From: Clarkia xantiana subsp. parviflora
Lineage: Eukaryota; Streptophyta; Magnoliopsida; Myrtales; Onagraceae
Assembly: GCA_036873135.1 (NCBI GenBank)
Contig: JAPTYO010000011.1
Location: forward strand, 8,113,071-8,177,070
Reading direction: 5' to 3'
DNA: 64,000 nt
Shown: in pieces, positions 11,747 to 24,346 of the stretch
How the letters are laid out: every line of letters begins with the position of its first letter
Position numbering within the stretch: the first letter of the stretch is position 1
The notes under the pieces: model-generated
What the model saw: only the letters and a program-made list of their open reading frames with translations
Database searches by the model: none
Told to the model about the DNA's origin: nothing
Made by a program: the position numbers and the translations under genes

Positions 11747-12271
11747 TCACATCCCCCCTGCTCGCCCTTCCATGAAAGCAACGTGAAATCGTGTCGGCCT
11801 ATGCTTGAAGTCCAATCGCCGTTGCTGTGGCCGGTTTGATGACGAAATTCGCCGGATCAAATTAGCATACTGCACTCGCCTCATCACGTTATCTTCTTCT
11901 TCATCTCCACCGCTTTTTATCATCGAGTTAATCATCACCGCCCTTCGAAAGTTCAGACGTTTATCAGAAGCCAGCGACGGCGGCCGGTTGCCGGAGCTTC
12001 GGTGCAGCGAACACCTGAACGCGCCCGGGTTCGTCAACGGAGAGAACATGCAGTGCTTTTTATTCGGAAGCATGGAGAGGCGGCCGCCACCGCCTTTATG
12101 GCCACGGTGCGGAGATGCAGAGCATTCGAGGGGGAGGCGAACGGATGACGACGTCCGTGGAGCGGCGGAGAGTGGGGTGAACATGGTGGAACGGAAGGAG
12201 GATGTGGTGGACGGCAAGCGCGCTGCACAATGCCGTTCGTGCGAGAAATAATTCTGCGATTTAGTCTCCAT
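11747..12271 (-). CDS. Serine-rich protein-like small protein (unit 2)
   Basis: This is a single-exon ORF of 174 aa in a GC-rich island inside AT-rich DNA. It resembles the plant 'serine-rich protein-related' family, small proteins of unknown function. A serine-rich N-terminal half is followed by CMFSPLTNPGAFRCSLHR, matching the family's C-M-C-S-P-T-x-H-P-G-S-F-R-C-S-L-H signature. After that come LNFRRAVMINSM and a basic C-terminus, RRLDFKHRPTRFHVAFME, equivalent to the family's F-x-P-R-P-S-R-L-S end. The ATG at 12271 is the first in frame; an internal Met (aa 30) is an alternative. A 148-codon ORF lies antisense at 11805-12251 but lacks homology, so I take the minus strand as coding. Confidence 0.7.
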   Translation of the reverse strand: METKSQNYFSHERHCAARLPSTTSSFRSTMFTPLSAAPRTSSSVRLPLECSASPHRGHKGGGGRLSMLPNKKHCMFSPLTNPGAFRCSLHRSSGNRPPSLASDKRLNFRRAVMINSMIKSGGDEEEDNVMRRVQYANLIRRISSSNRPQQRRLDFKHRPTRFHVAFMEGRAGGM

Positions 12272-12701
12272 TGGCGAGAGTGAAGCTGTGCAGATAGACT
12301 TCAGTTGCGAATGTAGGAGACCAAGTTGACTGGAGGGGAGTATTCATAAGGTTGTGCAGTGAGGGCATGACCGTTATTAATAATATATATATATATAATC
12401 TTAACGGATATTTCCAATAATATATACATATATATATCACTATTTTTTTTCTCAAATATATATATAACTATTTTTGGCTATATTTAATAAGAAGAGAATA
12501 ATGATTTTAGTGTAAGTGTGTTATAGAAGTTCATCCATTGGCTTGCTTGATAATATTATTTCTTCTATAGCAGAAAAGGCCTAATCTAAAGGTTGCATGA
12601 ACCCTATACTTATGATGTATATGTATTTGATCTGACAGGTAAAAACATGATCAACCATAAACGACGTGACTACGTATGTACATACCATAAACGACGTGAC
12701 T

Positions 12702-12944
12702 ATGTATATACATATAGAAAATTTGAGTCAGGTGGATCCATTGCAACAAAATGTATCGAATAAACTATCATCGCAGAGAGAACAAAATGGAGTCATTGTG
12801 ATGTTGGATATAAGAAAATACATATTTTATAGCAGCATACTTGCAGCAGCTACTAGATTAAAGATATTATTTTCAGAACTACGATGTGTATTTGCAGGAA
12901 ATGATGCTCCAAAGGGGTTATTCCTCATTCGTTTAAAAGTTTAA
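12702..12944 (+). other. Unrecognised 80-codon ORF, copy 2
   Basis: This is the unit 2 counterpart of the ORF at 421-663, with the same protein sequence. It lies upstream of the divergently transcribed serine-rich gene at 11747-12271. No family was recognised. Confidence 0.15.
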
Positions 12945-13696
12945 CAGATTGAGAAATAATTTGTCTTCTCGATGTTAATTGATCATGATTTTGAATTTTG
13001 ATTTATTAGAACTTAGAATAAATGGTCATGCCATCTAAAAAATTATGAATACTCATCTTTTGTTCATAAAAAAAATATGACATCTTGGTCATTTCAACCT
13101 TGCATACAGTAACATTTAACATCTCGGTTTGAATTAGGCACGTCACGTGTTCAACTCTCTTGAGAAATTATACACGTGCGTTGCACGTGCGATTTTATTT
13201 AAATAAATTTTACAATGAAGTTAGACTAATTACATAGACTTTTATTATTTTATTTTATTGTAGAATTGTCAATAAGGTATTGTTGAAATTCAATCAAAAC
13301 TCTCAAGATAATTATTATTAAGAAAATTTATAATGATTAATACAAATTTATTATATTGTCATACATATAAGTAACTTATCATCTAAATGATTATTTCTAG
13401 TCATATGTCTTAACTCATAAAGAGTTATTATTATTGATTCTAACAAATTAAAAAAGACGAGCGTGTTTTAATAAGATGTTATTTCATGCAAAACACAAAA
13501 TTTTAATAAATTATTATTACAATTTTATATTAGTAGGAAAAATATGAAGAAATTTAATGAAAGAAGAGAAGAAAATGATGAACGAAATTAGAATAATGAC
13601 ATATGTTCTGTTTAACGTCATAAGGTTGTGATATTGTAATAGTTCACTAATAATGAAGAACAAATTAACGACATTAATTTTTAGTATGAGGGAATT

Positions 13697-14382
13697 TAGG
13701 GTGAGCAAGTATGCCGAAAGGCTCAAAATTCCGCCCGTCCCGTCCTAGCCCGTCCCAAAAAGCCCGTCCCAAAAATGTGCCCAAGCCCTAATGGGCGGGA
13801 CTTTTCTTCTCAACTAGGGCCAGGGCTAGGATTAGGGCTTTTTTACGAAGTTCCAAAAGACCCGTTCCGTCCCTTGTTGCTAACTAATCAACTATAAACT
13901 ATAATTAGTTAAGTTCTCTTTAGTGATGTTTCAGGTTGAAGTTCCATTTGATCTGGGATTTGCATTTATAAGTTGTTATGTCAGAATTGTTGGTGACTTT
14001 GTGTTAGAGTCTTGGTAAAACTTAGTTTTGAGGTCTTTGGTGAACTATTTTGGAGAACCAAGTTATGTGTTGAATTTGGTGTTCTCACAAGTGACAAAAT
14101 GTTTGTGTGATTTTGGTGTTTTATAGTGAACTTTGTGGTATGTGTTGAACTTTGTTGTTATTCTGTGTTTAGTTATGGTTTAAGTAAATTTAGTATGATT
14201 TTTTTTTTAACTTCGATGGGAATTTGGGTTTGTCCCATTTGTCCCTAGTCCCTGTAGGCCCGTGGCGGGCGGGCCTTTTCCTACTAGCCATGGCTCGGGA
14301 CATCCATCAAGTGACCCTAGTTTTAGGGCTTGGGCCATTTTTTAAAAAAAAAACCCGCCCATCCGTCCCATGCTCAGCCCTA
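13697..14382. mobile_element. hAT-type non-autonomous element, copy 2 (uninterrupted)
   Basis: This is the 686-bp counterpart of 3332-4766, with the same termini and the same AGGGAATT duplications (13689-13696 and 14383-14390). It lacks the nested insertion: at 13885-13892 there is only one TAATCAAC. Just upstream, near 13521, is the empty site of the unit 1 Helitron. Confidence 0.85.
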
Positions 14383-14479
14383 AGGGAATTAATGTCAACT
14401 TCTCATGTAAGTTCAAAGTACTTCAATAGCAAAGAGAACTGAATTATTAGAACAAGACTATTGATCAAACATCCATCAC

Positions 14480-14720
14480 GGACCTTTCTACAATGCTTTT
14501 GGAGCACCATGCTTTTGTCACTAATTTTTTTATTTTTCTATTGCCCTAAAGGTGAACCCCATAGGGAAATTGATATTATTAATAGTATGATACACATCTT
14601 AGGTGTAGTTTAAAAAATTAATATTTTTTAATACTTTTAAAGTTTTACTTATGTTACAATTAAGTCCACTATAGTATTAAAAAATCCAAAAGCATGGTGC
14701 TCTCAAAGCATGGTAGAAAA
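14480..14720. mobile_element. Mutator-like MITE, unit 2
   Basis: This is the counterpart of 4864-5104, with 9-bp direct repeats ATCCATCAC at 14471-14479 and 14721-14729 and the same arms. Confidence 0.6.
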
Positions 14721-14729
14721 ATCCATCAC

Positions 14730-16842
14730 TACTATACGAAATACCCATTTACCGGCGATGGTTAGTGCTCGGTAAATTCTCTTTTTGTCAGTATAAGTTG
14801 GAGTTTTATTGGCAAAATAATGTACCTGTAGAAGTTTTATAAGGAAAAAATCTAATTACCGATAGTCACCTGTCAGTAAAAGATATATGTAAACGTGAAA
14901 TTTGACATGTAAATTAATCAATAATTATAAGGCAATTCGAGCATACAATAGTTGAAATGAGGTTTACGTAATGGATCCACATTGTACAGACCTTAGAAGA
15001 TTGTTATCTACCATGAACGGAACTCCCATAGACAAAGCACCATTTTTGCTTCTTTTTCATTTCTGAGGTACAGAACGGCTGGATGACCGACCTTCTTCAC
15101 CACATATAAATATGAAACATCTCGTATATATTACATGTGCATGTAATAATTAATTAACATATATAAACACAGATTTAAAAAACCTAGAAAAATTAAAAAC
15201 CAATGAGCCCTGGCAACGTTTGGCAAAAAAAAATCGATCCCTGTAACCTCATCCGGATCTGATGGAGAAGAAAAACTTGACCATTGTGTGTTTATACAAG
15301 CAATATCGAACTCATTAGTTCGAGTTGTATGAAATTTGCAATGTCCTGTTCGACTTCCCATTTTGAAATACAAACACATGCAGTATGATCCGATGAGTAT
15401 ATTTGATGTTTTCCATATAGCAGTAGCATATAGAGAAGTTTTGGTGACTTTAAATTCACATATTTCACACATGATTGCGAGAGAATTTCAGTTCCAATGA
15501 AAAGAAGTAGAATATGTGGCGGACCAAAAACTTCCACCTAATGATAATCAACAAGAATTCTTCAAGAATATGGTACAAGTTGTTACAACCATTAAAGAAG
15601 AAAAAATCAATCAATGGGAAGAAAAACTCAACGTTGACATTGATCTTCAGAGCCAAATACTATTTGCTAAGTCATGGTGACGCTCTGTTTGGTTGGAAGC
15701 ACTGAGACACAATACCAAACTATGTTTCACAAAGTCTGATGATGCACTCCTCTGACTGCAGATATCATGAACATAGACTTTCAAATATTGTTAAGCATAA
15801 AAACAAACACATCTCTCATGTACTCGTGCCCATCCCCATCTCTTTAAAAAGATTGATAATATTATGCTTGGAGCAGCAGCAGGAAGCAAATCCTTGTATT
15901 TTCTACATGTATTATTAAAGGACGGCTTAACAGGAGAAGGATCGAATATCTCAAACAGAAGTGCCCAAAGATTCAGATATTGGATGCATCTCTTCTAATT
16001 CATCAACGCAAATTCCAACAAATGATATGATCAATATCTTCAAGTGGATGAATTGTGAAAGATGGTAACGTCGACTTCAAATACACAATCGAGGGATTAT
16101 ATGTTAGCCCCAAGACTCAGAAAATTTACAATCGGTGCCCGTTAGGATGTGGCACTCATCCTTCATTACATATTTGCATATCAGAAACCCCCAATTAAAC
16201 GAATGTGAAGATCAGAACGTTCCTTTGGATCACACCACAAGAAAGCAAAAGGAATGGAGCGGCCGAGGGCGAGGAAATTGGATATGAGAAGAAGCGGTTA
16301 CAAATGAACTGAAACGGTGGAATGAGACATTATCTGCCGGCATTGCAGATGACTCAAGTAAATGAAGCGGTTTGCTAGGATTTTTATAATGTTGGAACCA
16401 GTTGACCGGCACTTGATTAACGGGACTGACGGGGTAGGTAGTTTAGGGTTTTGTGGTGGATGAGGAGGAGGAGTTTGGAGTTTGGAACATTGGGTGACGG
16501 AGGAGATGATACAGAGGGAAGGACGTGAACGGTTTGTGGGTGTTTTAGAGATTTGAATTAATTATAGGGGTATTTATGGTACAAAGAAAATTGGAACCAG
16601 AAGTTTGTTTTTTAAATAGAGTAAAGATATATATATATATATATATATATTAATTGAGCCGAAAATAGATATACCTATATATATTTGAGAAAAAAAAATA
16701 GTTATATATTCCACATATATATATTATCTTTATATATCATAATATATTTCTTATGTGTTTAAACCTGACTCAATCAATCCAGAGGAAAATCTTTCGCACA
16801 CACTTTTCAGTGTTATTAGGAATTTACAGTTCTTGAATCGGC
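14730..16842. other. Intergenic interval, unit 2: no recognised gene
   Basis: This is the same content as the unit 1 interval at 5114-7233: an unassigned 113-codon minus-strand ORF (15131-15472), a (TA)n run near 16627-16650 that is longer than in unit 1, and the presumed promoter and leader of SART1-like copy 2. The 8-bp segment present in unit 1 at 6717-6724 is absent. Confidence 0.5.
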
Positions 16843-19581
16843 ATGAAATCGGAGCGTTTTGATTCCAGAGCTGATGATATGCACGCTGACGACTCGCCGT
16901 CCAGGGATAGGCACGGCAATGGTTTGGCGGAGGGCGAAGCGAAGAGCAAGTATCGGAAGAAGAGCAGTGGTCGGAGGGAGGAGAAATATTACAGAAGTAA
17001 AGAGCGGGATATGGTTTCAAGAGAGACCAAGATTCCGAGCAGGGATCGACGGAAGGAGGATAGGGATGACAGGGAGGAGAGAGATAACCATCAGAATCAA
17101 ATTATGAAGTAAGTGATCATGTTGATTTCCCCTATCCTTCTGTTCTTCAAATTGACTGCGATTTTTCATGGAGAAGTGACAACAGAAAAAAAAAAAAAAA
17201 ATAGACACAAATTCACTTAATTTCAGTAAGCTAACTAAGAAAAATGGTAATTAGGGTTTAGGAGCCTTGAGTTTTTAGTTCTTTTTTCTTTTTTTTACTC
17301 AATACTTTACTTCCGAATTAAATTTAGAACTGCCTGACCTGACCTATCTGGTGTCTTCTTTTGTAGTTTCTCATTAGTTGAATTTCCTTCCATAGAATTG
17401 TTAATTTCAAGTGAAACGGATTTATAGGAATTCGAATGGATGGTCTCTTGCTTCTGAAGTATGATAAGCTATTCTCCTGTAGTTATACTTTATTTTTATG
17501 AATCAAAGCAAGTAATGATATTGATGTATTCCTTATTAGGGCAAATGAGGAGAGGACTAAAAAAAAGACTGAAGGTGCTTCTGAATTGTTGGACTGGGTT
17601 AGCAAATGTCGTAAACTTGAGGATAAAAAAAAGGCTGAGAAGCAGAAAGCTGCTCAGCTCTTAAGAATGTTTGAGGAACAGGTATTAGTGTTTTAGTTTA
17701 TGTATTTTCAAGAAAGTTTTTAATCATGATTTTGTAGAAGTGGTACTTAATTATTTTTTGGACAATTTCCAGGAAAATATGGGTCAGGAAGATAGTGAAG
17801 ATGAGGAGGGTGCACCAGCGAAGGTCTCACTTGATTACTATACTCAAGAAGAAATGGTACAGTTTAAAAAGCCTAAGAAGAAGAAATCATCAGTGAGAAA
17901 GAAAGAGAAGTTGAATTTAGATGCTCTAGAAGCAGAAGCAGAAGCAGCTGCTGCTGGTTTGGGTGTTGGGGATCTTGGATCTCGAAACAATAGGAAGAGA
18001 CGAGCTATTAGAGAAGAGGAAGAGAGATCTGAGGCCGAAAGAAAAAGCAATGCATATCAATCAGCTTTTGCCAAAGCAGATGAGGCATCTAAATCTCTGC
18101 GAATGCAATTGGATACTATTGAAGAGGAAGATGAGGAAAACACTATTGTAGATGGTGATGATGATCTATATAAATCACTTGAAAGAGCAAGAAACTTAGC
18201 TCTTAAGAAGCAAAATGAGCTGCAAGTTTCTGGTCCTGATTCAGTTGCTCTCCTCGTCGCTGCTGTTTCAAGCAGCCAAGCTGCTGAGAATGCCTCACAG
18301 GGAGAACAACACGAAAACAGGATTGTCATTACGGAAATGGAGGAATTTGTTGGGGGTCTTCAGCTTGATGAAGGTAGAATTTAAAAATCATATTCTTATG
18401 TTGATCTTTATGATTACTGGAAGGATTTTTATTCTTCTGTGATTGCTAAGATTCTGTGATTATCTATGAAGTAAATTATGTTTTTGTTTTTACTCGATTA
18501 GTGTCCTTATTATAAGGTGGTTCAGTTTTGTTTACCGGGTTTCATTTAAATTTCTTCTTCAGAATTCAGTAGATCAGACAAGGAAGATGTGTTTATGGAT
18601 GAAGATGAAGCTGCAATCTCTGATCATGAACAAAAGGCTGAGGATGGTGTATTGGCAGAAGATAAAGAAAATATGAATGATGAAGCTCCAGACAGGACCA
18701 TTCATGAAGCTGCTGTTGGGAAAGGCCTATCGGGTGCACTGAAGCTTCTCCAGGACCGTGGTGATCTCAAAGAAGCTTTCGAATGGGGTGGTAGAAACAT
18801 GGATAAGAAAAAAAGCAAACTTGTCGGTCTTACAGATTCTCAAGGAGGAAGAGAAGTTCGCATTGAAAGAACAGATGAATTCGGCCGAATTGTAAGTCCC
18901 CTAATTACCTTGCATATATATAGAAAATGCTGAATCTTTCCTTATTTGAAAAATCCGAGATTATTGATGATTATGTTGTATCAGATGACTCCAAAAGAAT
19001 CGTTTCGGGATTTATCACACAAGTTCCATGGAAAAGGGCCTGGGAAAAAGAAGCAAGAGAAACGGATGAAGCAATACTATGAAGACTTGAAGATGAAGCA
19101 GATGAAGAATGCAGATACTCCATCTTTATCAGCAGAAAGGATGAGAGAAGCTCAAGCTCTGTTGAAGAGGCCTTACTTGGTGATCAGTGGAAACGTTAAA
19201 CCAGCCCAAAATAGTGGTTTTGCCACTGTGCAGAAAGATACTGGGAGTTTGACACCAGTATATTGTTAAGGGTTAGTAACCAAAACTTTGAACAATTTAC
19301 AAATTGCTACTTTGTTTCAATTCCCATCATTGGATAGAAAATTAGCATGTTTCTGTCACGTATGTCTTTTCATGTGTACCTAAACTTTGCTTTACATATT
19401 ATTCAATTAAGGAAGAAACCGCAATCACTGGTGATAGAAAATAAATAAGAATGCGCAATTTTATCTTGGCTTTAGCACTGATCGATCACAATCTTTGTTC
19501 TAGGTTGAGCATTTCCTTGGAATAAAGCGTAAGCCTGAATCCTTGTGCTTTGGGATCAGTAAAGAAGACAAAAGGAGATGA
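16843..19581 (+). CDS. DOT2: SART1/DOT2-like splicing factor, copy 2 (internally shortened)
   Basis: The exons are 16843-17108, 17540-17681, 17773-18373, 18563-18891, 18985-19257 and 19504-19581, all with GT-AG introns and one open frame of 562 codons plus stop. The domain order is as in copy 1: R/D-rich N-terminus, WVSKCRKLE segment, [18 protein letters not shown] block, [24 protein letters not shown] and a C-terminal VEHFLGIKRK exon. The central LTLKD block typical of the family is absent. Exons 1 to 3 mostly share substitutions with copy 3 (for example the Ser and Lys codons in exon 1 and EDEE in exon 3), while exons 4 to 6 match copy 1. It is therefore probably a recombinant gene. The open frame suggests it could be functional or only recently formed. 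Confidence 0.85.
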
Positions 19582-21363
19582 GTTATAAATCCGAAAACAA
19601 CTTGAATGAAGCTAAGCTTTCACAGCCGACGGATTTACTTTTTGATTGGTAGGGGCAGAGGTTACAACTTGGTGATTAGATTGAGATTTACCGTAAATGG
19701 ATTTACAGTTTATGTTATAAATTTTCTAGTAACTATATGTCAAATGAATCAAATTTTCTAGCTAATGTTTCCAAACCCAATATTTATTTTTTCTAGATTG
19801 TCATGTTCATCAAATTCCACTTCCTTCATAAGATTAAGAGTTTTTGACCAAAAAGCCATATGGACAACCAAATACTAATATAGGCTAGAAAAAAAAAATT
19901 ATTTACAAATATAGGGCTGGTCGGGTTGGGGGAACCCGGCCAAGTTAAAAAAAAAAAAAGTTAAATGCTTGGCCGGGTTCTGGGGACTCGGCCAACTGTT
20001 TTACTTTTTTTTTTAAAAAATAAAAATAAAAATTAATCCATTATTTATTTCTCTATATATACAACCTTAACTATCTAACTATTTATAAAAAAAAAAAAGT
20101 TAGATGAATCACAATTTTTCCGTGAGGGTACTATTTTGAGTTATATCTTAAAAATAAAGGTTTAACCGACACAATTGTCAAGATATATACCCAATTTGTT
20201 GATTAGGAAGCTAGTTAACTTGTTAAATACCCCATAAATTTCAGTTTTAAAATTGTCCACAAGCAGAAAGTTCAACTAACGCAGGTCCTCTTGAAGATGA
20301 GTCTTGATTTTGGCACTACGTGTTTGGTAGTCTAAATTTAGTGGACTTAACACTTTGACTAAACTAAAAATGATGGAGGATCTGTCCCTTGTGCAGAAGA
20401 GTCTATGTGAACGATGCACTATATGAAAGCATAAGAGAAACCAATTCTCAATCGGAGTAGCAAAAGAGCAAAAGTGATCAACTGTTTTTTATTCACTCTG
20501 ATATTTGTGGCCATATTTCTCCTTTTCTGAACAGAGGTAAAAAAAAAAAATTGTTTTGAACAAGTCTGTGACCAATAGGAGAGACCCCCAAACTTGAGTA
20601 ACCGTACTTATAAATGAGAAGTCTAATGCATTCGAGATGTTCAAGGTTGCAATAGAGACAGAAACTGTGAAGAAAATGAAACCTAAGAACAGACAATGAA
20701 ATAAAGTATGACAATATTGCACAGCTAATGATATTATATTAGAAAAATGTCATTAAAAACACACTTTACTTATCAAGTATGAGAATAATGATGATAATAC
20801 AGCAGATATATTCATCTTAAAGATTGATAATTTGAGTTTTCATCTTAAATTGCACTACTTGTAAGTCTATTCAGTCTAACATATAAGAAGATATCTTGAA
20901 GATATCAACTGTTGGAAGTGAAGATCGAAATAAAAATAGAGAAACTTGGAGCAAAAGTAATTGATACTATATATGTTTAAAAATAGATTAATTCCGTGTT
21001 TTAGAATAAATATGTTGTGTTTATTAATATTGAAGCAATATTAATTTATATTTTTTATATTATTTTTTCTTCTTTATTCGCAAAGTCTTGAACATATCAA
21101 ATCTTTATATATGATGACATGAAATGTATTTAATTATTTTGGTGAAATAAACAGAAGAAAAAAAAATCAATAAATAAGAATACAAGAATAATCATATATA
21201 CGTTATTATTGATTGATGATATGTAGATGTTTACAGGATTATATTTGTGTGCATGAACATTATTTCATAAGTTGTACGTACATATGTTCTCAGACACCAC
21301 CTACCTATATATATAATGATGCTAAAAAATATATTTCATTTTCCTAGTTCCCTACTATTTCAT
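19582..21363. other. Interval between SART1-like copy 2 and the serine-rich gene
   Basis: This is AT-rich, with no ORF of interest. The 12-bp inverted repeat AACCCGGCCAAG is at 19933-19944 and its complement at 19968-19979. Position 20574 is the equivalent of the array end at 30197. Confidence 0.5.
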
Positions 21364-21888
21364 TCACATCCCCCCTGCTCGCCCTTCCATGAAAGCAACG
21401 TGAAATCGTGTCGGCCTATGCTTGAAGTCCAATCGCCGTTGCTGTGGCCGGTTTGATGACGAAATTCGCCGGATCAAATTAGCATACTGCACTCGCCTCA
21501 TCACGTTATCTTCTTCTTCATCTCCACCGCTTTTTATCATCGAGTTAATCATCACCGCCCTTCGAAAGTTCAGACGTTTATCAGAAGCCAGCGACGGCGG
21601 CCGGTTGCCGGAGCTTCGGTGCAGCGAACACCTGAACGCGCCCGGGTTCGTCAACGGAGAGAACATGCAGTGCTTTTTATTCGGAAGCATGGAGAGGCGG
21701 CCGCCACCGCCTTTATGGCCACGGTGCGGAGATGCAGAGCATTCGAGGGGGAGGCGAACGGATGACGACGTCCGTGGAGCGGCGGAGAGTGGGATGAACA
21801 TGGTGGAACGGAAGGAGGATGTGGTGGACGGCAAGCGCGCTGCACAATGCCGTTCGTGCGAGAAATAATTCTGCGATTTAGTCTCCAT
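21364..21888 (-). CDS. Serine-rich protein-like small protein (unit 3)
   Basis: This is a second copy of the 174-aa gene at 11747-12271. I noticed one clear amino-acid difference, Thr to Ile in the MFTPLS segment. The family landmarks are intact: CMFSPLTNPGAFRCSLHR in the middle and RRLDFKHRPTRFHVAFME at the C-terminus. It is transcribed divergently from the rest of its unit. The AT-rich region at 21889-22280 is its likely promoter and contains (TA)n stretches. The biochemical role of the family is not known to me. Confidence 0.7.
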   Translation of the reverse strand: METKSQNYFSHERHCAARLPSTTSSFRSTMFIPLSAAPRTSSSVRLPLECSASPHRGHKGGGGRLSMLPNKKHCMFSPLTNPGAFRCSLHRSSGNRPPSLASDKRLNFRRAVMINSMIKSGGDEEEDNVMRRVQYANLIRRISSSNRPQQRRLDFKHRPTRFHVAFMEGRAGGM

Positions 21889-22317
21889 TGGCGAGAGTGA
21901 AGCTGTGCAGATAGACTTCAGTTGCGAATGTAGGAGACCAAGTTGACTGGAGGGGAGTATTCATAAGGTTGTGCAGTGAGGGCATGACCGTTATTAATAA
22001 TATATATATATATAATCTTAACGGATATTTCCAATAATATATACATATATATATCACTATTTTTTTCTCAAATATATATATAACTATTTTTGGCTATATT
22101 TAATAAGAAGAGAATAATGATTTTAGTGTAAGTGTGTTATAGAAGTTCATCCATTGGCTTGCTTGATAATATTATTTCTTCTATAGCAGAAAAGGCCTAA
22201 TCTAAAGGTTGCATGAACCCTATACTTATGATGTATATGTATTTGATCTGACAGGTAAAAACATGATCAACCATAAACGACGTGACTACGTATGTACATA
22301 CCATAAACGACGTGACT

Positions 22318-22560
22318 ATGTATATACATATAGAAAATTTGAGTCAGGTGGATCCATTGCAACAAAATGTATCGAATAAACTATCATCGCAGAGAGAACA
22401 AAATGGAGTCATTGTGATGTTGGATATAAGAAAATACATATTTTATAGCAGCATACTTGCAGCAGCTACTAGATTAAAGATATTATTTTCAGAACTACGA
22501 TGTGTATTTGCAGGAAATGATGCTCCAAAGGGGTTATTCCTCATTCGTTTAAAAGTTTAA
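22318..22560 (+). other. Unrecognised 80-codon ORF, copy 3
   Basis: This is the unit 3 counterpart of 421-663, with identical translation and no recognised family. Confidence 0.15.
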
Positions 22561-23312
22561 CAGATTGAGAAATAATTTGTCTTCTCGATGTTAATTGATC
22601 ATGATTTTGAATTTTGATTTATTAGAACTTAGAATAAATGGTCATGCCATCTAAAAAATTATGAATACTCATCTTTTGTTCATAAAAAAAATATGACATC
22701 TTGGTCATTTCAACCTTGCATACAGTAACATTTAACATCTCGGTTTGAATTAGGCACGTCACGTGTTCAACTCTCTTGAGAAATTATACACGTGCGTTGC
22801 ACGTGCGATTTTATTTAAATAAATTTTACAATGAAGTTAGACTAATTACATAGACTTTTATTATTTTATTTTATTGTAGAATTGTCAATAAGGTATTGTT
22901 GAAATTCAATCAAAACTCTCAAGATAATTATTATTAAGAAAATTTATAATGATTAATACAAATTTATTATATTGTCATACATATAAGTAACTTATCATCT
23001 AAATGATTATTTCTAGTCATATGTCTTAACTCATAAAGAGTTATTATTATTGATTCTAACAAATTAAAAAAGACGAGCGTGTTTTAATAAGATGTTATTT
23101 CATGCAAAACACAAAATTTTAATAAATTATTATTACAATTTTATATTAGTAGGAAAAATATGAAGAAATTTAATGAAAGAAGAGAAGAAAATGATGAACG
23201 AAATTAGAATAATGACATATGTTCTGTTTAACGTCATAAGGTTGTGATATTGTAATAGTTCACTAATAATGAAGAACAAATTAACGACATTAATTTTTAG
23301 TATGAGGGAATT

Positions 23313-23999
23313 TAGGGGTGAGCAAGTATGCCGAAAGGCTCAAAATTCCGCCCGTCCCGTCCTAGCCCGTCCCAAAAAGCCCGTCCCAAAAATGTGCCCA
23401 AGCCCTAATGGGCGGGACTTTTCTTCTCAACTAGGGCCAGGGCTAGGATTAGGGCTTTTTTACGAAGTTCCAAAAGACCCGTTCCGTCCCTTGTTACTAA
23501 CTAATCAACTATAAACTATAATTAGTTAAGTTCTCTTTAGTGATGTTTCAAGTTGAAGTTCCATTTGATCTGGGATTTGCATTTATAACTTGTTATGTCA
23601 GAATTGTTGGTGACTTTGTGTTAGAGTCTTGGTAAAACTTAGTTTTGAGGTCTTTGGTGAACTATTTTGGAGAACCAAGTTATGTGTTGAATTTGGTGTT
23701 CTCACAAGTGACAAAATGTTTGTATGATTTTGGTGTTTTATAGTGAACTTTGTGGTATGTGTTGAACTTTGTTGTTATTCTGTGTTTAGTTATGGTTTAA
23801 GTAAATTTAGTATGATTTTTTTTTTAACTTCGATAGGAATTTGGGTTTGTCCCATTTGTCCCTAGTCCCTGTAGGCCCGTGGCGGGCGGGCCTTTTCCTA
23901 CTAGCTAGGGCTCGGGACATCCATTAAGTGACCCTAGTTTTAGGGCTTGGGCCATTTTTTAAAAAAAAAAACCGCCCATCCGTCCCATGCTCAGCCCTA
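23313..23999. mobile_element. hAT-type non-autonomous element, copy 3 (uninterrupted)
   Basis: This is the 687-bp counterpart of 13697-14382, flanked by AGGGAATT at 23305-23312 and 24000-24007. A single TAATCAAC marks the empty site of the nested insertion found in unit 1. Confidence 0.85.
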
Positions 24000-24096
24000 A
24001 GGGAATTAATGTCAACTTCTCATGTAAGTTCAAAGTACTTCAATAGCAAAGAGAACTGAATTATTAGAACAAGACTATTGATCAAACATCCATCAC

Positions 24097-24337
24097 GGAC
24101 CTTTCTACAATGCTTTTGGAGCACCATGCTTTTGTCACTAATTTTTTTATTTTTCTATTGCCCTAAAGGTGAACCCCATAGGGAAATTGATATTATTAAT
24201 AGTATGATACACATCTTAGGTGTAGTTTAAAAAATTAATATTTTTTAATACTTTTAAAGTTTTACTTATGTTACAATTAAGTCCACTATAGTATTAAAAA
24301 ATCCAAAAGCATGGTGCTCTCAAAGCATGGTAGAAAA
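24097..24337. mobile_element. Mutator-like MITE, unit 3
   Basis: This is the counterpart of 4864-5104, flanked by ATCCATCAC at 24088-24096 and 24338-24346. Confidence 0.6.
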
Positions 24338-24346
24338 ATCCATCAC

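Larger units (their letters stand above)
10958..20574 (+). repeat. Tandem unit 2 (complete, 9617 bp)
   Basis: This is a complete middle unit containing a serine-rich-protein-like gene, transposon remnants and SART1-like copy 2. Up to about 18.56 kb it shares its variants with unit 3, including empty sites for both insertions seen in unit 1. Beyond that point it is nearly identical to unit 1 while unit 3 differs at many sites. This mosaic suggests that it arose by unequal crossing-over. Confidence 0.9.

Noticed and set aside
11805..12251. 148-codon plus-strand ORF (also at 21422-21868)
   Set aside because: It is antisense to the serine-rich-like frame, which has family motifs. The plus frame matches nothing I know.
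16230..16412. Short minus-strand ORF upstream of SART1-like copies 2 and 3
   Set aside because: It starts with GTG, is broken by 8 bp in unit 1, and has no family motif.
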